Shown: positions 1 through 5,779, counted from the stretch's first letter. The stretch is DNA of 5,779 nt from an uncultured Planctomycetaceae bacterium (GCA_903927685.1 CAIYOB010001439.1:1-5779); one strand, 5' to 3'. Program-made: numbers and translations. Notes: generated by a model not told the origin, from the letters alone.

Positions 1-1255
1 CAATACCTGGGTCATCTACATGCTGGGCACCGACCGGCATTGGTTCGTGTACCGGTTACCCGCCGTCTGTGCCGGCATCGGGACGGTCGCGATGTGCGGC
101 GTGTTCGCCCGCCGCTGGGGCCGCCTGGGGGTGTTGACCGCAACGCTGATCACGGGAGCCTCGTTTCCGCTGATTCAGTACTCGTCCGAAGCCCGCGGCT
201 ACGCCTATGCGCTGCTCGCGGCGGTCGTGGGTTTGGAACTGACGGACCGTTCGTTCCACAAGCCGCGGCTCTGGTCAGACGCCTTGTTTGCCTGCTGCGC
301 CGTCTTCGGGTTTCTGGCCCAGCTGACGTTCGCCTATGCGTATGGAGCCCTCGTCGCCTGGTCGGTTTGGTCACTCTTCCGCCGACATGGCATCTGGTCG
401 CCGCGTCATGCGGCGGTCCTGGTCTGGCAGATCCTGATCCCCGTGGCCATGTTGGTGGGGCTGTACTTCGTCAATCTCCGCCATCTGGCCGTAGGCGGGG
501 GCGACGAGTTTTCGGTGCTGACGGTGGTCGCCCAGGCACTTTCGCTGGTCGTCGGCGGGCCGCAGGCAGAGCCAGGGGCGGCGCTCGTGGCGCTGGCCGT
601 GCTGGTCGTGGCCGGAATTGCCTTGCTCGAATTGCATCGCAGCGGCTCGGACCTGTGGTTTCCCCTGGCGGCGGGCGCGTTCGTATTTCCCGCCCTTGCG
701 CTGCTGCTCGCCCGGCCATCGGTGCTCTATCCGCGGTACTTCCTGGTCAGCCTGCTGTTCCTGCAATTGCTGGTCAGCTGGGGGCTGGTGCGGTTGTTCG
801 AGCGGGCCAAGTACGGCAAGGTCCTGACGCTGCTCTTGCTGGCGGTCATCTTGGCTGGCAACGCGGCGGCCACGGCGCGGCTGCTGGCCGTGGGCCGAGG
901 CGGCTACCAGGCGGCGGTGCAGTTCATGTTAACGCACGCCTCGGACGGCCCGTTAACCGTGGGCAGCGATCACGATTTTCGCAACGGTCTGGTTCTGGAG
1001 TACTACTTCCTGCGTTCGGGCAGTCCGCGCCGCTTGGCATACTTCGCGCAGGGGCAGTGGCCCCAGGCCGGCCCGGAATGGGTCCTGCTCCACAGCCAGG
1101 AGCCGTCGTTTTCGCCCCCGGAGTCGTTCCGGGACGAGTTGGGCAATGCGTACGGGCTGCAAGCCGTCTTCCCCTATGCCGGTCTGTCCGGCTGCCATTG
1201 GGCCGTATACCGAAATGGCAACCGGCCCAGCGGTGCGGCACGCGAGGGCGCGTGA
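1..1255 (+). CDS. Glycosyltransferase family 39-like membrane protein, 5' end missing
   Basis: This is the 3' part of a gene that begins outside the window. The frame is open from base 2 and gives 417 visible residues, ending in TGA at 1253-1255. The visible part starts just before an RLPA motif (residues 18-21), followed by about ten hydrophobic segments (near 19-36, 42-60, 67-81, two in 90-126, 136-157, 194-211, 218-237, 246-266 and 274-296) and a soluble tail of about 120 residues. RLPA, then YSSEARGYA (60-68) and a later YPRYF (243-247), is the usual order in bacterial GT39/ArnT-like enzymes, which move a sugar from a polyprenyl-phosphate donor onto an acceptor at the outer face of the inner membrane. 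The first loop, which carries the family's acidic catalytic motif, would lie in the missing part, roughly 70-90 residues judging by relatives. Donor and acceptor cannot be inferred. The protein could also be a non-catalytic relative. Family confidence is good; the specific function is unknown. Confidence 0.82.
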   Translation, partial: NTWVIYMLGTDRHWFVYRLPAVCAGIGTVAMCGVFARRWGRLGVLTATLITGASFPLIQYSSEARGYAYALLAAVVGLELTDRSFHKPRLWSDALFACCAVFGFLAQLTFAYAYGALVAWSVWSLFRRHGIWSPRHAAVLVWQILIPVAMLVGLYFVNLRHLAVGGGDEFSVLTVVAQALSLVVGGPQAEPGAALVALAVLVVAGIALLELHRSGSDLWFPLAAGAFVFPALALLLARPSVLYPRYFLVSLLFLQLLVSWGLVRLFERAKYGKVLTLLLLAVILAGNAAATARLLAVGRGGYQAAVQFMLTHASDGPLTVGSDHDFRNGLVLEYYFLRSGSPRRLAYFAQGQWPQAGPEWVLLHSQEPSFSPPESFRDELGNAYGLQAVFPYAGLSGCHWAVYRNGNRPSGAAREGA

Positions 1256-1271
1256 TCTCCGGGGGGCCTGG

Positions 1272-1299
1272 GCCAAGTAGTTCAGGCCAAGTGGTTCAG
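1272..1299. repeat. 14-bp tandem direct repeat, two copies
   Basis: GCCAAGTAGTTCAG (1272-1285) is followed at once by GCCAAGTGGTTCAG (1286-1299), 13 of 14 bases identical. It lies 16 bases after the stop of the glycosyltransferase-like gene, in the convergent gap. It looks like a simple local duplication; I see no function for it. Confidence 0.6.
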
Positions 1300-1324
1300 C
1301 AGTCCGAGCGAAGGCCGATCACCT

Positions 1325-1350
1325 GCCGACGCCGTGGTCCACGCTTCGGC
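1325..1350. terminator. Weak hairpin between convergent genes, possible terminator
   Basis: GCCGA (1325-1329) can pair with TCGGC (1346-1350), and the inner CGT (1333-1335) with ACG (1341-1343), leaving an asymmetric bulge. The hairpin sits between the stops at 1255 (+) and 1363 (-), where a bidirectional terminator would be expected. There is no T-run on either side and the stem is short, so this is a weak candidate. The rest of the gap 1256-1362 shows only the tandem repeat. Confidence 0.22.
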
Positions 1351-1362
1351 CGGGCGGTTCGC

Positions 1363-3096
1363 CTACTTCGAAGGCAGCGCGTCCGCCTCGCCCAACGCAG
1401 CGTCCTGCCGGCGCAACCGCAGAACCACGTCCGCTCTCGGCCAGGGGGCGGTCAATTCGAGCCACTGGGCGCCAGGGACAGCGTCCCCGATTCGAGCCTG
1501 ACCGTCTTCCGCCCGGTACCATTCGACCGAGAAGTTCCCCGGCGCGGTGCGGAGATCGAGGCGAAGGCGCGCGGTTCGCGCGGCGTCCGCGCGGGCGGAT
1601 TGGTCGTCGGACGCGGCGTTGGGATGATAGATCAGGAATTCGTCCCCGCCACGGTGCAGCAGGCGGGGTGACTGGGCGGCCTGGCGGCCAGCGGCGTCCT
1701 CGGCCAGAGCATGGTCCGGCTCGAACTGGCCCAAGTCGATTCCGCGCTGCTCGAAGTAGTCCCGGATGTGACGCACGGAGTCGAGGCCCGTGAGGGGCGT
1801 GCGAAATGTAACTGCCGGACGCTTGTGATACGTGGCCGTCCGCTTTGCGGTCTCTTCATACGGATGCACGGCCCACCACCGCCCGCCATAGTTGGCCGAT
1901 CCGCCCGACAGCAGCCAGGCCCAAAACAGCCGTCGCTGCCAATAGCGCATGTGCGTAGGGTCCAGCGTGACCCCGTGGTCTTGCTCGTAGCGGTCCTCGC
2001 CGAGAAATACGGGCTTGGCGAAGGCGTGATATTGACCGTACTGCAGCGCCCCCAAGTCGTGCGCGTGTTCGATGTGGATGTAGGTCGCCCAGTCCTCTCC
2101 GCCAAATTGGAACGGCAGCCGCCGCGCGTGTCCCGTCGACCGCGGATGTTGCCACGGGTCAGATTGTCGCAAGTACGCCCCCACCTCGCGGACCAGGGCG
2201 TTGCTGTTGGGGAACTTGTCGCCATAGTGCGCATCATTGGTGATCAGCCAGAAGACTTGCGGATAGGCGGCGAACCGTGCGACGAGGTGCCGGAGGAGAC
2301 GCTCCCGTTGAGCCCCGGTCAGGGCCGTCCAAAACCGGTCGTCCCGGGCGTAGGCTTCCAGCGGGAACAGGATCAACTGCACCGCGAGGTCCGGGTAATC
2401 GTCGAGCAGCATCCGCATTCGGCGGTCGGCGCATTTCAGGTTCTCCAGTCGGAGGCGGTCGAACGAGTCGTCTGCGAAGTGCCATTCCCGCCACTGCTCG
2501 CTCGATTCCGTGAACCCGCCTCGGCGACTCGCCAGAAAGCAACGCAGCGACGTGATGCCCCGCTCCCAGTCGTCGCGGATGTACTGCCGAGCGTCTTCGT
2601 CGGAGACCGGGTCGCCGTTGCCGTCCTGAGCGCACAGCAGGAAGTAGGCGGTGTCGCTCAGATTCAGGAACCAGCGACCGTCCTCGGTAATCCACTGGCG
2701 AGGATTCTGCGGGTGCACGAGCAGCCGGCCGTGGAGCCGCGACGGTTCGCACGAAAACGCCCCCGACTGACCGTGCAGTCCGGCATCTGTCTCACACGTC
2801 GTAGACCACGTCCATTTCCCCGTCTCGCTGCCGTACACGCGCGCTCGCCAGGTGTTCTCGCCGTCGTAGAACGCCCACACCGTTCGAGCCAGCGAAGCGC
2901 CCGACGGCGGCGTGAACCGAACCGCGACACGTGTGTCGAACGGGTTGTCAACGGAGCCGTTACCCGTCAGGACGATTTCGTGGACGCCGAATTGGGCGGC
3001 CGTTTCTTCTCCCGTCGAGAAGTTCCCGCCCTGCGCGATCGCGCTCCGACACAGAGTCAACCACAACAGCAGAAGTGGCACGATTCCGAAACGCAT
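1363..3096 (-). CDS. Secreted DUF5060/DUF4038 glycosidase-like protein (GH140-type TIM barrel)
   Basis: This encodes a 577-residue exported protein, probably a glycoside hydrolase. I chose the ATG at 3094-3096 because it opens a classic signal peptide (charged MR, a run of Leu, then AIA before Q22) and has an AGGGGAG ribosome site 8 bases upstream; an in-frame start 15 codons earlier would bury the signal. Domains: residues ~40-116 resemble the DUF5060 beta domain (NPF, then FYDGENTW at 76-83, then GKWTW). Residues ~130-470 resemble the DUF4038 barrel (WFLNLSDTAYFLL at 142-154, strand LILFPLE). Residues ~480-562 resemble the C-terminal 'putative collagen-binding' beta domain (EFLIYHPNA, WYRAEDG). 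Likely catalytic residues are Asp288 in FWLITND and Glu367 in FLGEDRYE, matching the Asp acid/base and Glu nucleophile known for GH140 apiosidases. It is transcribed divergently from the symporter gene. No lipobox is seen (Cys16 lies within the signal). Substrate is unknown; apiose-type activity is only one possibility, since DUF4038 proteins are diverse. Confidence 0.88.
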   Translation of the reverse strand: MRFGIVPLLLLWLTLCRSAIAQGGNFSTGEETAAQFGVHEIVLTGNGSVDNPFDTRVAVRFTPPSGASLARTVWAFYDGENTWRARVYGSETGKWTWSTTCETDAGLHGQSGAFSCEPSRLHGRLLVHPQNPRQWITEDGRWFLNLSDTAYFLLCAQDGNGDPVSDEDARQYIRDDWERGITSLRCFLASRRGGFTESSEQWREWHFADDSFDRLRLENLKCADRRMRMLLDDYPDLAVQLILFPLEAYARDDRFWTALTGAQRERLLRHLVARFAAYPQVFWLITNDAHYGDKFPNSNALVREVGAYLRQSDPWQHPRSTGHARRLPFQFGGEDWATYIHIEHAHDLGALQYGQYHAFAKPVFLGEDRYEQDHGVTLDPTHMRYWQRRLFWAWLLSGGSANYGGRWWAVHPYEETAKRTATYHKRPAVTFRTPLTGLDSVRHIRDYFEQRGIDLGQFEPDHALAEDAAGRQAAQSPRLLHRGGDEFLIYHPNAASDDQSARADAARTARLRLDLRTAPGNFSVEWYRAEDGQARIGDAVPGAQWLELTAPWPRADVVLRLRRQDAALGEADALPSK

Positions 3097-3104
3097 CCTT
3101 GGTG

Positions 3105-3111
3105 CTCCCCT
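3105..3111 (-). promoter_or_regulatory. Ribosome binding site of the glycosidase gene
   Basis: On the minus strand the bases read AGGGGAG and end 8 bases before the ATG at 3096. This decides the start in favour of the ATG that begins the signal peptide over the in-frame upstream start at 3141. Confidence 0.7.
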
Positions 3112-3155
3112 CTCTGGCTCGACCGCATCGGCTCTTCCCACAGGGTGGTCGGCTG

Positions 3156-3184
3156 ATGCTAGCCGCGAGGATTCCCGCTGTCAA
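3156..3184 (-). promoter_or_regulatory. Sigma-70-type promoter for the glycosidase gene
   Basis: On the minus strand there is a perfect -35 box TTGACA (3179-3184), a 17-base spacer (3162-3178) and a -10 box TAGCAT (3156-3161, 4 of 6 to TATAAT). Transcription would start near 3149, giving a leader of about 53 bases before the ATG at 3096. Box match, spacing and position all fit. Its -35 box overlaps the left arm of an inverted repeat that also covers the -35 of the promoter facing the other way. Confidence 0.62.
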
Positions 3185-3209
3185 TGTTGGACGAGTGGGG
3201 ACGACAGCG
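3176..3209. promoter_or_regulatory. Inverted repeat over both divergent -35 boxes, possible operator
   Basis: CGCTGTC (3176-3182) and GACAGCG (3203-3209) are perfect 7-bp inverted copies separated by 20 bases, centred near 3192/3193. Each arm overlaps the -35 box of one of two divergent promoter candidates. A regulator bound here would touch both promoters. Part of the symmetry follows from both -35 boxes containing GACA, so the extra evidence is the shared GCG flank. No regulator gene is in the window. Confidence 0.35.
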
Positions 3210-3229
3210 ACGGCCGCGGCGCGCATAAT
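3201..3229 (+). promoter_or_regulatory. Candidate sigma-70-type promoter for the symporter gene
   Basis: A -35-like ACGACA (3201-3206, 4 of 6), a 17-base spacer and a -10-like CATAAT (3224-3229, 5 of 6) lie in one of the few AT-containing spots of the gap. Transcription would begin near 3236, leaving a GC-rich leader of about 130 bases before the ATG at 3368. This is weaker than the promoter on the other strand, and another start nearer the gene is possible. Confidence 0.4.
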
Positions 3230-3284
3230 TGAGGCCCGGGAATCCAAGCCGGACGCTGGACGCTAGGTTCCGAAGCGGTTGGCC

Positions 3285-3320
3285 CGGCCCGACGCCCGGG
3301 TCTGGCGAGCATACGGGCCG
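3285..3320 (+). repeat. Inverted repeat in the symporter leader
   Basis: CGGCCCG (3285-3291) and CGGGCCG (3314-3320) are perfect 7-bp inverted copies around a 22-base loop, in the presumed untranslated leader of the symporter. The octamer CCGAAGCG also occurs twice here, at 3270-3277 and 3318-3325. The leader could fold, but such pairings are common in GC-rich DNA and no known riboswitch is recognised. Confidence 0.25.
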
Positions 3321-3354
3321 AAGCGTTGTCGCCGATCGCACTTCCCCGCAACCC

Positions 3355-3359
3355 AAGGG
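3355..3359 (+). promoter_or_regulatory. Ribosome binding site of the symporter gene
   Basis: AAGGG ends 8 bases before the ATG at 3368. This supports that start over an in-frame TTG at 3326, which has no comparable site and would add 14 non-conserved residues ahead of the first membrane helix. Confidence 0.6.
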
Positions 3360-3367
3360 CAGCACGC

Positions 3368-5386
3368 ATGGCCATTCACTGGATCGACCTGACCGTCATC
3401 GTCGTCTACCTGCTGGGAATCACCGGCGTGGGGCTCTGGTTTTCGCGACACCAGCGCGAGACAAGCACGGGCTACTTCCTGGCGAGCCGGTCCCTGAGCT
3501 GGATCACGGTGGGGATGGCGCTGTTCGCCACGAACATCTCGACCGTTCACTTGACGGGACTGGCGGGTGCGGGCTTTGGCGAGGGGATGGTGTTTGGCAA
3601 CTTCGAATGGCTGGCGCCGTTTCTGTTGATCCTGCTGGGCTTGGTGTTCGCCCCGTTCTATTTCCGAAGCCAGGTGGCGACGCTGCCGGAGTACCTGGAA
3701 GGCCGCTACGGTCCCCATCCGCGCACCGTGCTGGCGGTGATGGCCGTGGTCGGCGCGCTGTTCATCCATATCGGCGTGACCTTGTATGCCGGTGCCGAAG
3801 TGCTGAAGAAGATCGTCTCGTTTACCGCGCCGGACTGGTGGCTGCCGCTGGCGCCGTACGTCGAGTTCAACATCGCCGTGTCGATCGGCATCGTCTCGCT
3901 GCTGACCATCGCCTATACCGCGCTGGGCGGACTGAAAGCCGTGGTTGTGACCGAGTCGATCCAGACGGTACTGCTGCTGTTGGGGGCGGCGGCTGTGACC
4001 GGCTTTGGCTTGGTCGCCTTGGCGGAGCGCGGTGCGCTCTCCCTGACCGGCTTGCATCGGGCTTGTGCCGAACAACAAAGCCGCGACGCCCGGGCGGCGA
4101 CGGAGCAACTCCGCCGCACAGCCACCGTCTTTCGCCGCGTGGACGGACTCCAGTCGCTCGGCCGGATCGACGAGGCACGCGCCGAACTGCATTCGCTGGC
4201 GGACAGCCTGAGCGCGACGGCGACCACGGCAGTTGTGCTGTCCGTGCTTGCGCCGGGCGGCGACGAGTCGGCTGCCAGCCTGGTCTTGCGGCAGTGCCTG
4301 GAGTCCCGGCAAGCCGCTCCGTTTGCCAAGGGCGGCCGGATCGACTTCGGCTTCCACGTCCCGGCGTTGACACGGGCGGCTGCAGAATCTGAGGCTCAAG
4401 CCGCGGCGTTGCAGGCCAACGCGAGTTCCGCTCGCCCCTACTCGACCAAGCTGAGCATGATTCGCACCAGCGGGGATTACACCTGGTGGATCATGCTGCT
4501 GGGATATCCTGTGATCGGAATCTGGTACTGGTGCGCGGACCAGACGATCGTGCAGCGCGTGCTGGGAGCCCGTAGCGAACGAGACGCTCAGATCGGCCCG
4601 CTCTTTGCCGGCTTCATCAAGGTCTTGCCGGTGTTTCTGATGGTCTTTCCGGGAGTGATCGCCTACGTCTTGTTCCGCGACAAGATCGGCGAGAACCCCG
4701 ACTCGACGCTCAGTGTCTTGATCCTCGAACTCTTGCCGCCGGGCATGCAGGGCGTTGTGCTGGCCGGGCTGTTGGCGGCGTTGATGAGCACCGTGGCGGG
4801 CGCGTTGAATTCGGCGGCGACGCTGGTCAGTATCGACATCGTCCAGCGGATTCGGCCCCAGACCCGGGACCGGACATTGGTTCGCGTTGGCCAAGCCACC
4901 GCGGTCGTGATCATGCTGGCCGCCGTGGCTTGGTCCACCCAAGGCGATCGCTTTGGCGGGATTTTCGCCGGGATCAACCAGATGATTGCCGTGCTGGCTC
5001 CGCCGATCAGCACCGTGTTCATCTGGGGCATCTTTTGGCGTCGCGGAACATCGGCTGCCGCCTTGACGACGCTGCTCGTGGGCTTTGCCCTGGGCGCCGT
5101 CGTGTTCGTGCTCGACTTTCCCGCGTTCGGCATTCAGTGGCTCACGCGGCACTGGGGCATCCCGTTCATGCTGCAAGCCTGGTGTCTGTTCGCGATCTGC
5201 AGCCTGGTGCACGTCACCGTCAGCAAGCTGACGCCGCCGCCCGAACCGCAGCGGGTGGCGAAATACTGCTGGAAGAGTCCCTGGGCGGTGGTCGCCCAGC
5301 AGCCGTACGCCGGCCTGTCCGATCCGCGGTTGTTGGCCGCCTTGCTCGCCCTGGTGATGGCGGGCTGCTTCTATCTGTTTGCCTGA
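3368..5386 (+). CDS. SGLT-type sodium:solute symporter with enlarged loop
   Basis: This is a 672-residue inner-membrane transporter of the SSS family, expected to couple Na+ entry to uptake of an organic solute. It has 14 likely helices (near 5-25, 45-70, 81-100, 120-146, two in 167-218, 373-399, 416-436, 462-491, 510-525, 539-557, 564-584, 598-621 and 655-672). Family motifs are LPEYLEGRYG (106-115), YTALGGLKA, WYWCADQTIVQR (386-397) and PPGMQGVVLAGLLAALMS. Na+-site candidates are Ala54 and Ile57 in helix 2 and Ser474/Thr475 in LMSTVAGALNS. By motif alignment, sugar-site residues of human SGLT1 appear kept: Asn78 as Asn56, His83 as His61, Glu102 as Glu80, Tyr290/Trp291 as Tyr387/Trp388 and Lys321 as Lys418. 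The Gln457 position is Asn537 if ungapped. The loop 219-371 is about 100 residues longer than usual. The gene is divergent from a secreted glycosidase, suggesting uptake of a sugar it releases. Family assignment is very firm; the substrate is inferred. Confidence 0.93.
   Translation: MAIHWIDLTVIVVYLLGITGVGLWFSRHQRETSTGYFLASRSLSWITVGMALFATNISTVHLTGLAGAGFGEGMVFGNFEWLAPFLLILLGLVFAPFYFRSQVATLPEYLEGRYGPHPRTVLAVMAVVGALFIHIGVTLYAGAEVLKKIVSFTAPDWWLPLAPYVEFNIAVSIGIVSLLTIAYTALGGLKAVVVTESIQTVLLLLGAAAVTGFGLVALAERGALSLTGLHRACAEQQSRDARAATEQLRRTATVFRRVDGLQSLGRIDEARAELHSLADSLSATATTAVVLSVLAPGGDESAASLVLRQCLESRQAAPFAKGGRIDFGFHVPALTRAAAESEAQAAALQANASSARPYSTKLSMIRTSGDYTWWIMLLGYPVIGIWYWCADQTIVQRVLGARSERDAQIGPLFAGFIKVLPVFLMVFPGVIAYVLFRDKIGENPDSTLSVLILELLPPGMQGVVLAGLLAALMSTVAGALNSAATLVSIDIVQRIRPQTRDRTLVRVGQATAVVIMLAAVAWSTQGDRFGGIFAGINQMIAVLAPPISTVFIWGIFWRRGTSAAALTTLLVGFALGAVVFVLDFPAFGIQWLTRHWGIPFMLQAWCLFAICSLVHVTVSKLTPPPEPQRVAKYCWKSPWAVVAQQPYAGLSDPRLLAALLALVMAGCFYLFA
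4058..4441 (+). other. Atypical helical insertion in the symporter's loop
   Basis: This segment covers symporter residues ~231-358, between the helix ending in GFGLVALAE and the conserved GDYTWW before WYWC. In SGLT-type relatives the same loop is roughly 50-60 residues; here it is about 150. It is hydrophilic, rich in Ala, Arg, Glu and Ser, and probably helical. GLQSLGRIDEARAELHSLA (nt ~4148-4204) resembles the second half of a TPR unit. There is one Cys on each side (Cys233 and Cys310). Codon use matches the rest of the gene and the frame is unbroken, so it is translated and not recently acquired junk. From family topology it should face the periplasm. Confidence 0.6.
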
Positions 5387-5529
5387 TCGCATTCCTGGGT
5401 CAGCACCTGCCCGATTTCGCGCCGGCCGCTCCGGCCGAGACGGAGGGCGCACCTGCCGCATGGGACGCGGTGGACCGGATTGTCAGCCCCTCTGTCCTGA
5501 TGCTGCAGAAACTGCGGACGGCGAACTGA
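5387..5529 (+). other. Unassigned stretch of coding character after the symporter
   Basis: Directly after the symporter stop, the frame shifted by one base stays open to TGA at 5527-5529, encoding about 47 residues beginning IAFLGQHLPD and ending LMLQKLRTAN. About four fifths of its third positions are G or C, as in the real genes here. No ATG, GTG or TTG with a ribosome site opens it near the junction; the frame only continues back as a shadow inside the symporter. It could be a small overlapping gene, a remnant of a former longer coding region, or chance. I do not recognise the peptide. Confidence 0.22.
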
Positions 5530-5589
5530 ACGCCCCGGCTGAGGCTGCTCCGCCCGGCGTTACGCATGCGGATCGCCGCCCCGCGGTCT

Positions 5590-5619
5590 CACACCACCAG
5601 CCTCGCCGCGTGTGGTGTG
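5590..5619. terminator. Hairpin between convergent genes, possible terminator
   Basis: CACACCAC (5590-5597) pairs perfectly with GTGGTGTG (5612-5619) around a 14-base loop. It lies after the symporter stop and 13 bases past the stop of the leftward gene at the right edge, so it could end transcription from both sides. There is no T-run, which is usual for GC-rich genomes but limits confidence. Confidence 0.38.
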
Positions 5620-5627
5620 CGTGGGGA

Positions 5628-5647
5628 CTCGTTCAACCGAGAACGAG
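5628..5647. terminator. Second small hairpin, overlapping the stop of the right-edge gene
   Basis: CTCGTTC (5628-5634) pairs perfectly with GAACGAG (5641-5647) around a 6-base loop. It overlaps the leftward gene's stop codon (5633-5635), so in that transcript it would be covered by the terminating ribosome. It may work with the hairpin at 5590-5619. No T-run follows. Confidence 0.3.
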
Positions 5648-5779
5648 CGGTCGTCTCGGCGGAGCACCTGCCAGCGCCGGCCAGTCGACGGCGACGTCAA
5701 AATCCTGGGCCTGCCAGGCGAGTTCGGCCACGATCGGCGGCACGCAGCGCCGTTCCAATTCCGACCGGTTGCTGGCGAC
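5633..5779 (-). CDS. C-terminal fragment of an unidentified protein
   Basis: A leftward frame enters from the right edge, is open for 48 codons and stops with TGA at 5633-5635. It includes SELERRCVPPIVAELAWQAQ, then a DFDVAVDWPALAG stretch and the end RRPLVLG. About 79% of its third positions are G or C and the composition is balanced (Trp, Asp, Glu, hydrophobics), whereas the competing rightward frame over the same bases is Arg-rich with poor third-position bias. I do not recognise the family; the gene's start and most of its body lie outside the window. It converges on the symporter, so it is probably not in the same operon. Confidence 0.6.
   Translation of the reverse strand, partial: VASNRSELERRCVPPIVAELAWQAQDFDVAVDWPALAGAPPRRPLVLG

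Noticed and set aside
40..1671. Rightward open frame overlapping the glycosyltransferase-like gene and running into the glycosidase
   Set aside because: It is Arg/Gly/Pro-rich, has no membrane segments or motifs, and crosses the convergent gap into the antisense of gene 2.
3097..3141. Upstream start for the glycosidase, 15 codons earlier
   Set aside because: It would place a charged stretch before the signal peptide; the ATG at 3096 has a strong AGGGGAG site.
1711..3156. Long rightward open frame opposite the glycosidase gene
   Set aside because: It is the antisense shadow of a well-supported gene with signal peptide, domain motifs and ribosome site. Its own translation is rich in Arg, Pro and Val with no recognisable domain.
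3251..3264. Tandem GGACGCT copies in the divergent gap as a possible operator
   Set aside because: Only two 7-bp copies in GC-rich DNA, placed downstream of the predicted start site; too weak to call as a site.
3326..3367. Upstream TTG start for the symporter
   Set aside because: It has no ribosome site and the added residues do not resemble SSS N-termini; the ATG at 3368 has AAGGG at proper spacing.
3263..5461. Very long leftward open frame (over 700 codons) opposite the symporter
   Set aside because: The length comes from high GC and the strong codon bias of the symporter strand. The translation is a Gln/Arg/His-rich low-complexity string without motifs, and the sense strand is a clear SSS protein.
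5566..5779. Rightward open frame from ATG 5566 to the right edge
   Set aside because: It is Arg-rich with weak third-position bias, whereas the leftward frame from the edge to 5633 has about 79% GC at third positions and balanced composition.

Overview
The window is GC-rich, with strongly GC-biased third codon positions, and is almost fully coding. It fits a free-living Gram-negative-type heterotroph. A planctomycete is my best guess, from the pairing of a secreted DUF5060/DUF4038-type glycosidase with a large SGLT-like symporter, but no rRNA or other phylogenetic marker is present. I see no tRNA, rRNA, CRISPR array or insertion sequence.

Layout: (1) The left edge to 1255 (+) is the 3' part of a multispanning glycosyltransferase-39-like membrane protein; its N-terminus lies outside the window. 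(2) 1363-3096 (-) is a secreted protein with a signal peptide, an N-terminal DUF5060-like beta domain, a DUF4038/GH140-like TIM barrel and a C-terminal beta domain. It converges on gene 1 across a gap of about 107 bases. (3) 3097-3367 is a divergent control region. It holds a very good sigma-70-type promoter reading left (TTGACA, 17 bases, TAGCAT) and a weaker one reading right (ACGACA, 17 bases, CATAAT). The two lie back to back, and a 7-bp inverted repeat covers both -35 boxes. (4) 3368-5386 (+) is a 14-helix sodium:solute symporter of the SGLT type. It keeps most of the residues that bind sugar in the animal SGLTs but carries about 100 extra residues in the loop after the YTxxGG(L)-containing membrane pair. 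(5) 5387-5632 is a convergent gap with two small hairpins and a short stretch of coding character that I cannot assign. (6) 5633 to the right edge (-) is the C-terminus of an unidentified protein.

The likely functional unit is genes 2 and 3. A secreted glycosidase would release a sugar outside the cytoplasm, and a Na+-coupled symporter would import it, both driven from one compact divergent promoter region. This is inference from domain content and arrangement; the substrate cannot be read from the sequence. The flanking glycosyltransferase and the right-edge gene are not obviously part of it. The most unusual item is the symporter's enlarged loop, which contains a TPR-like helix and two cysteines.
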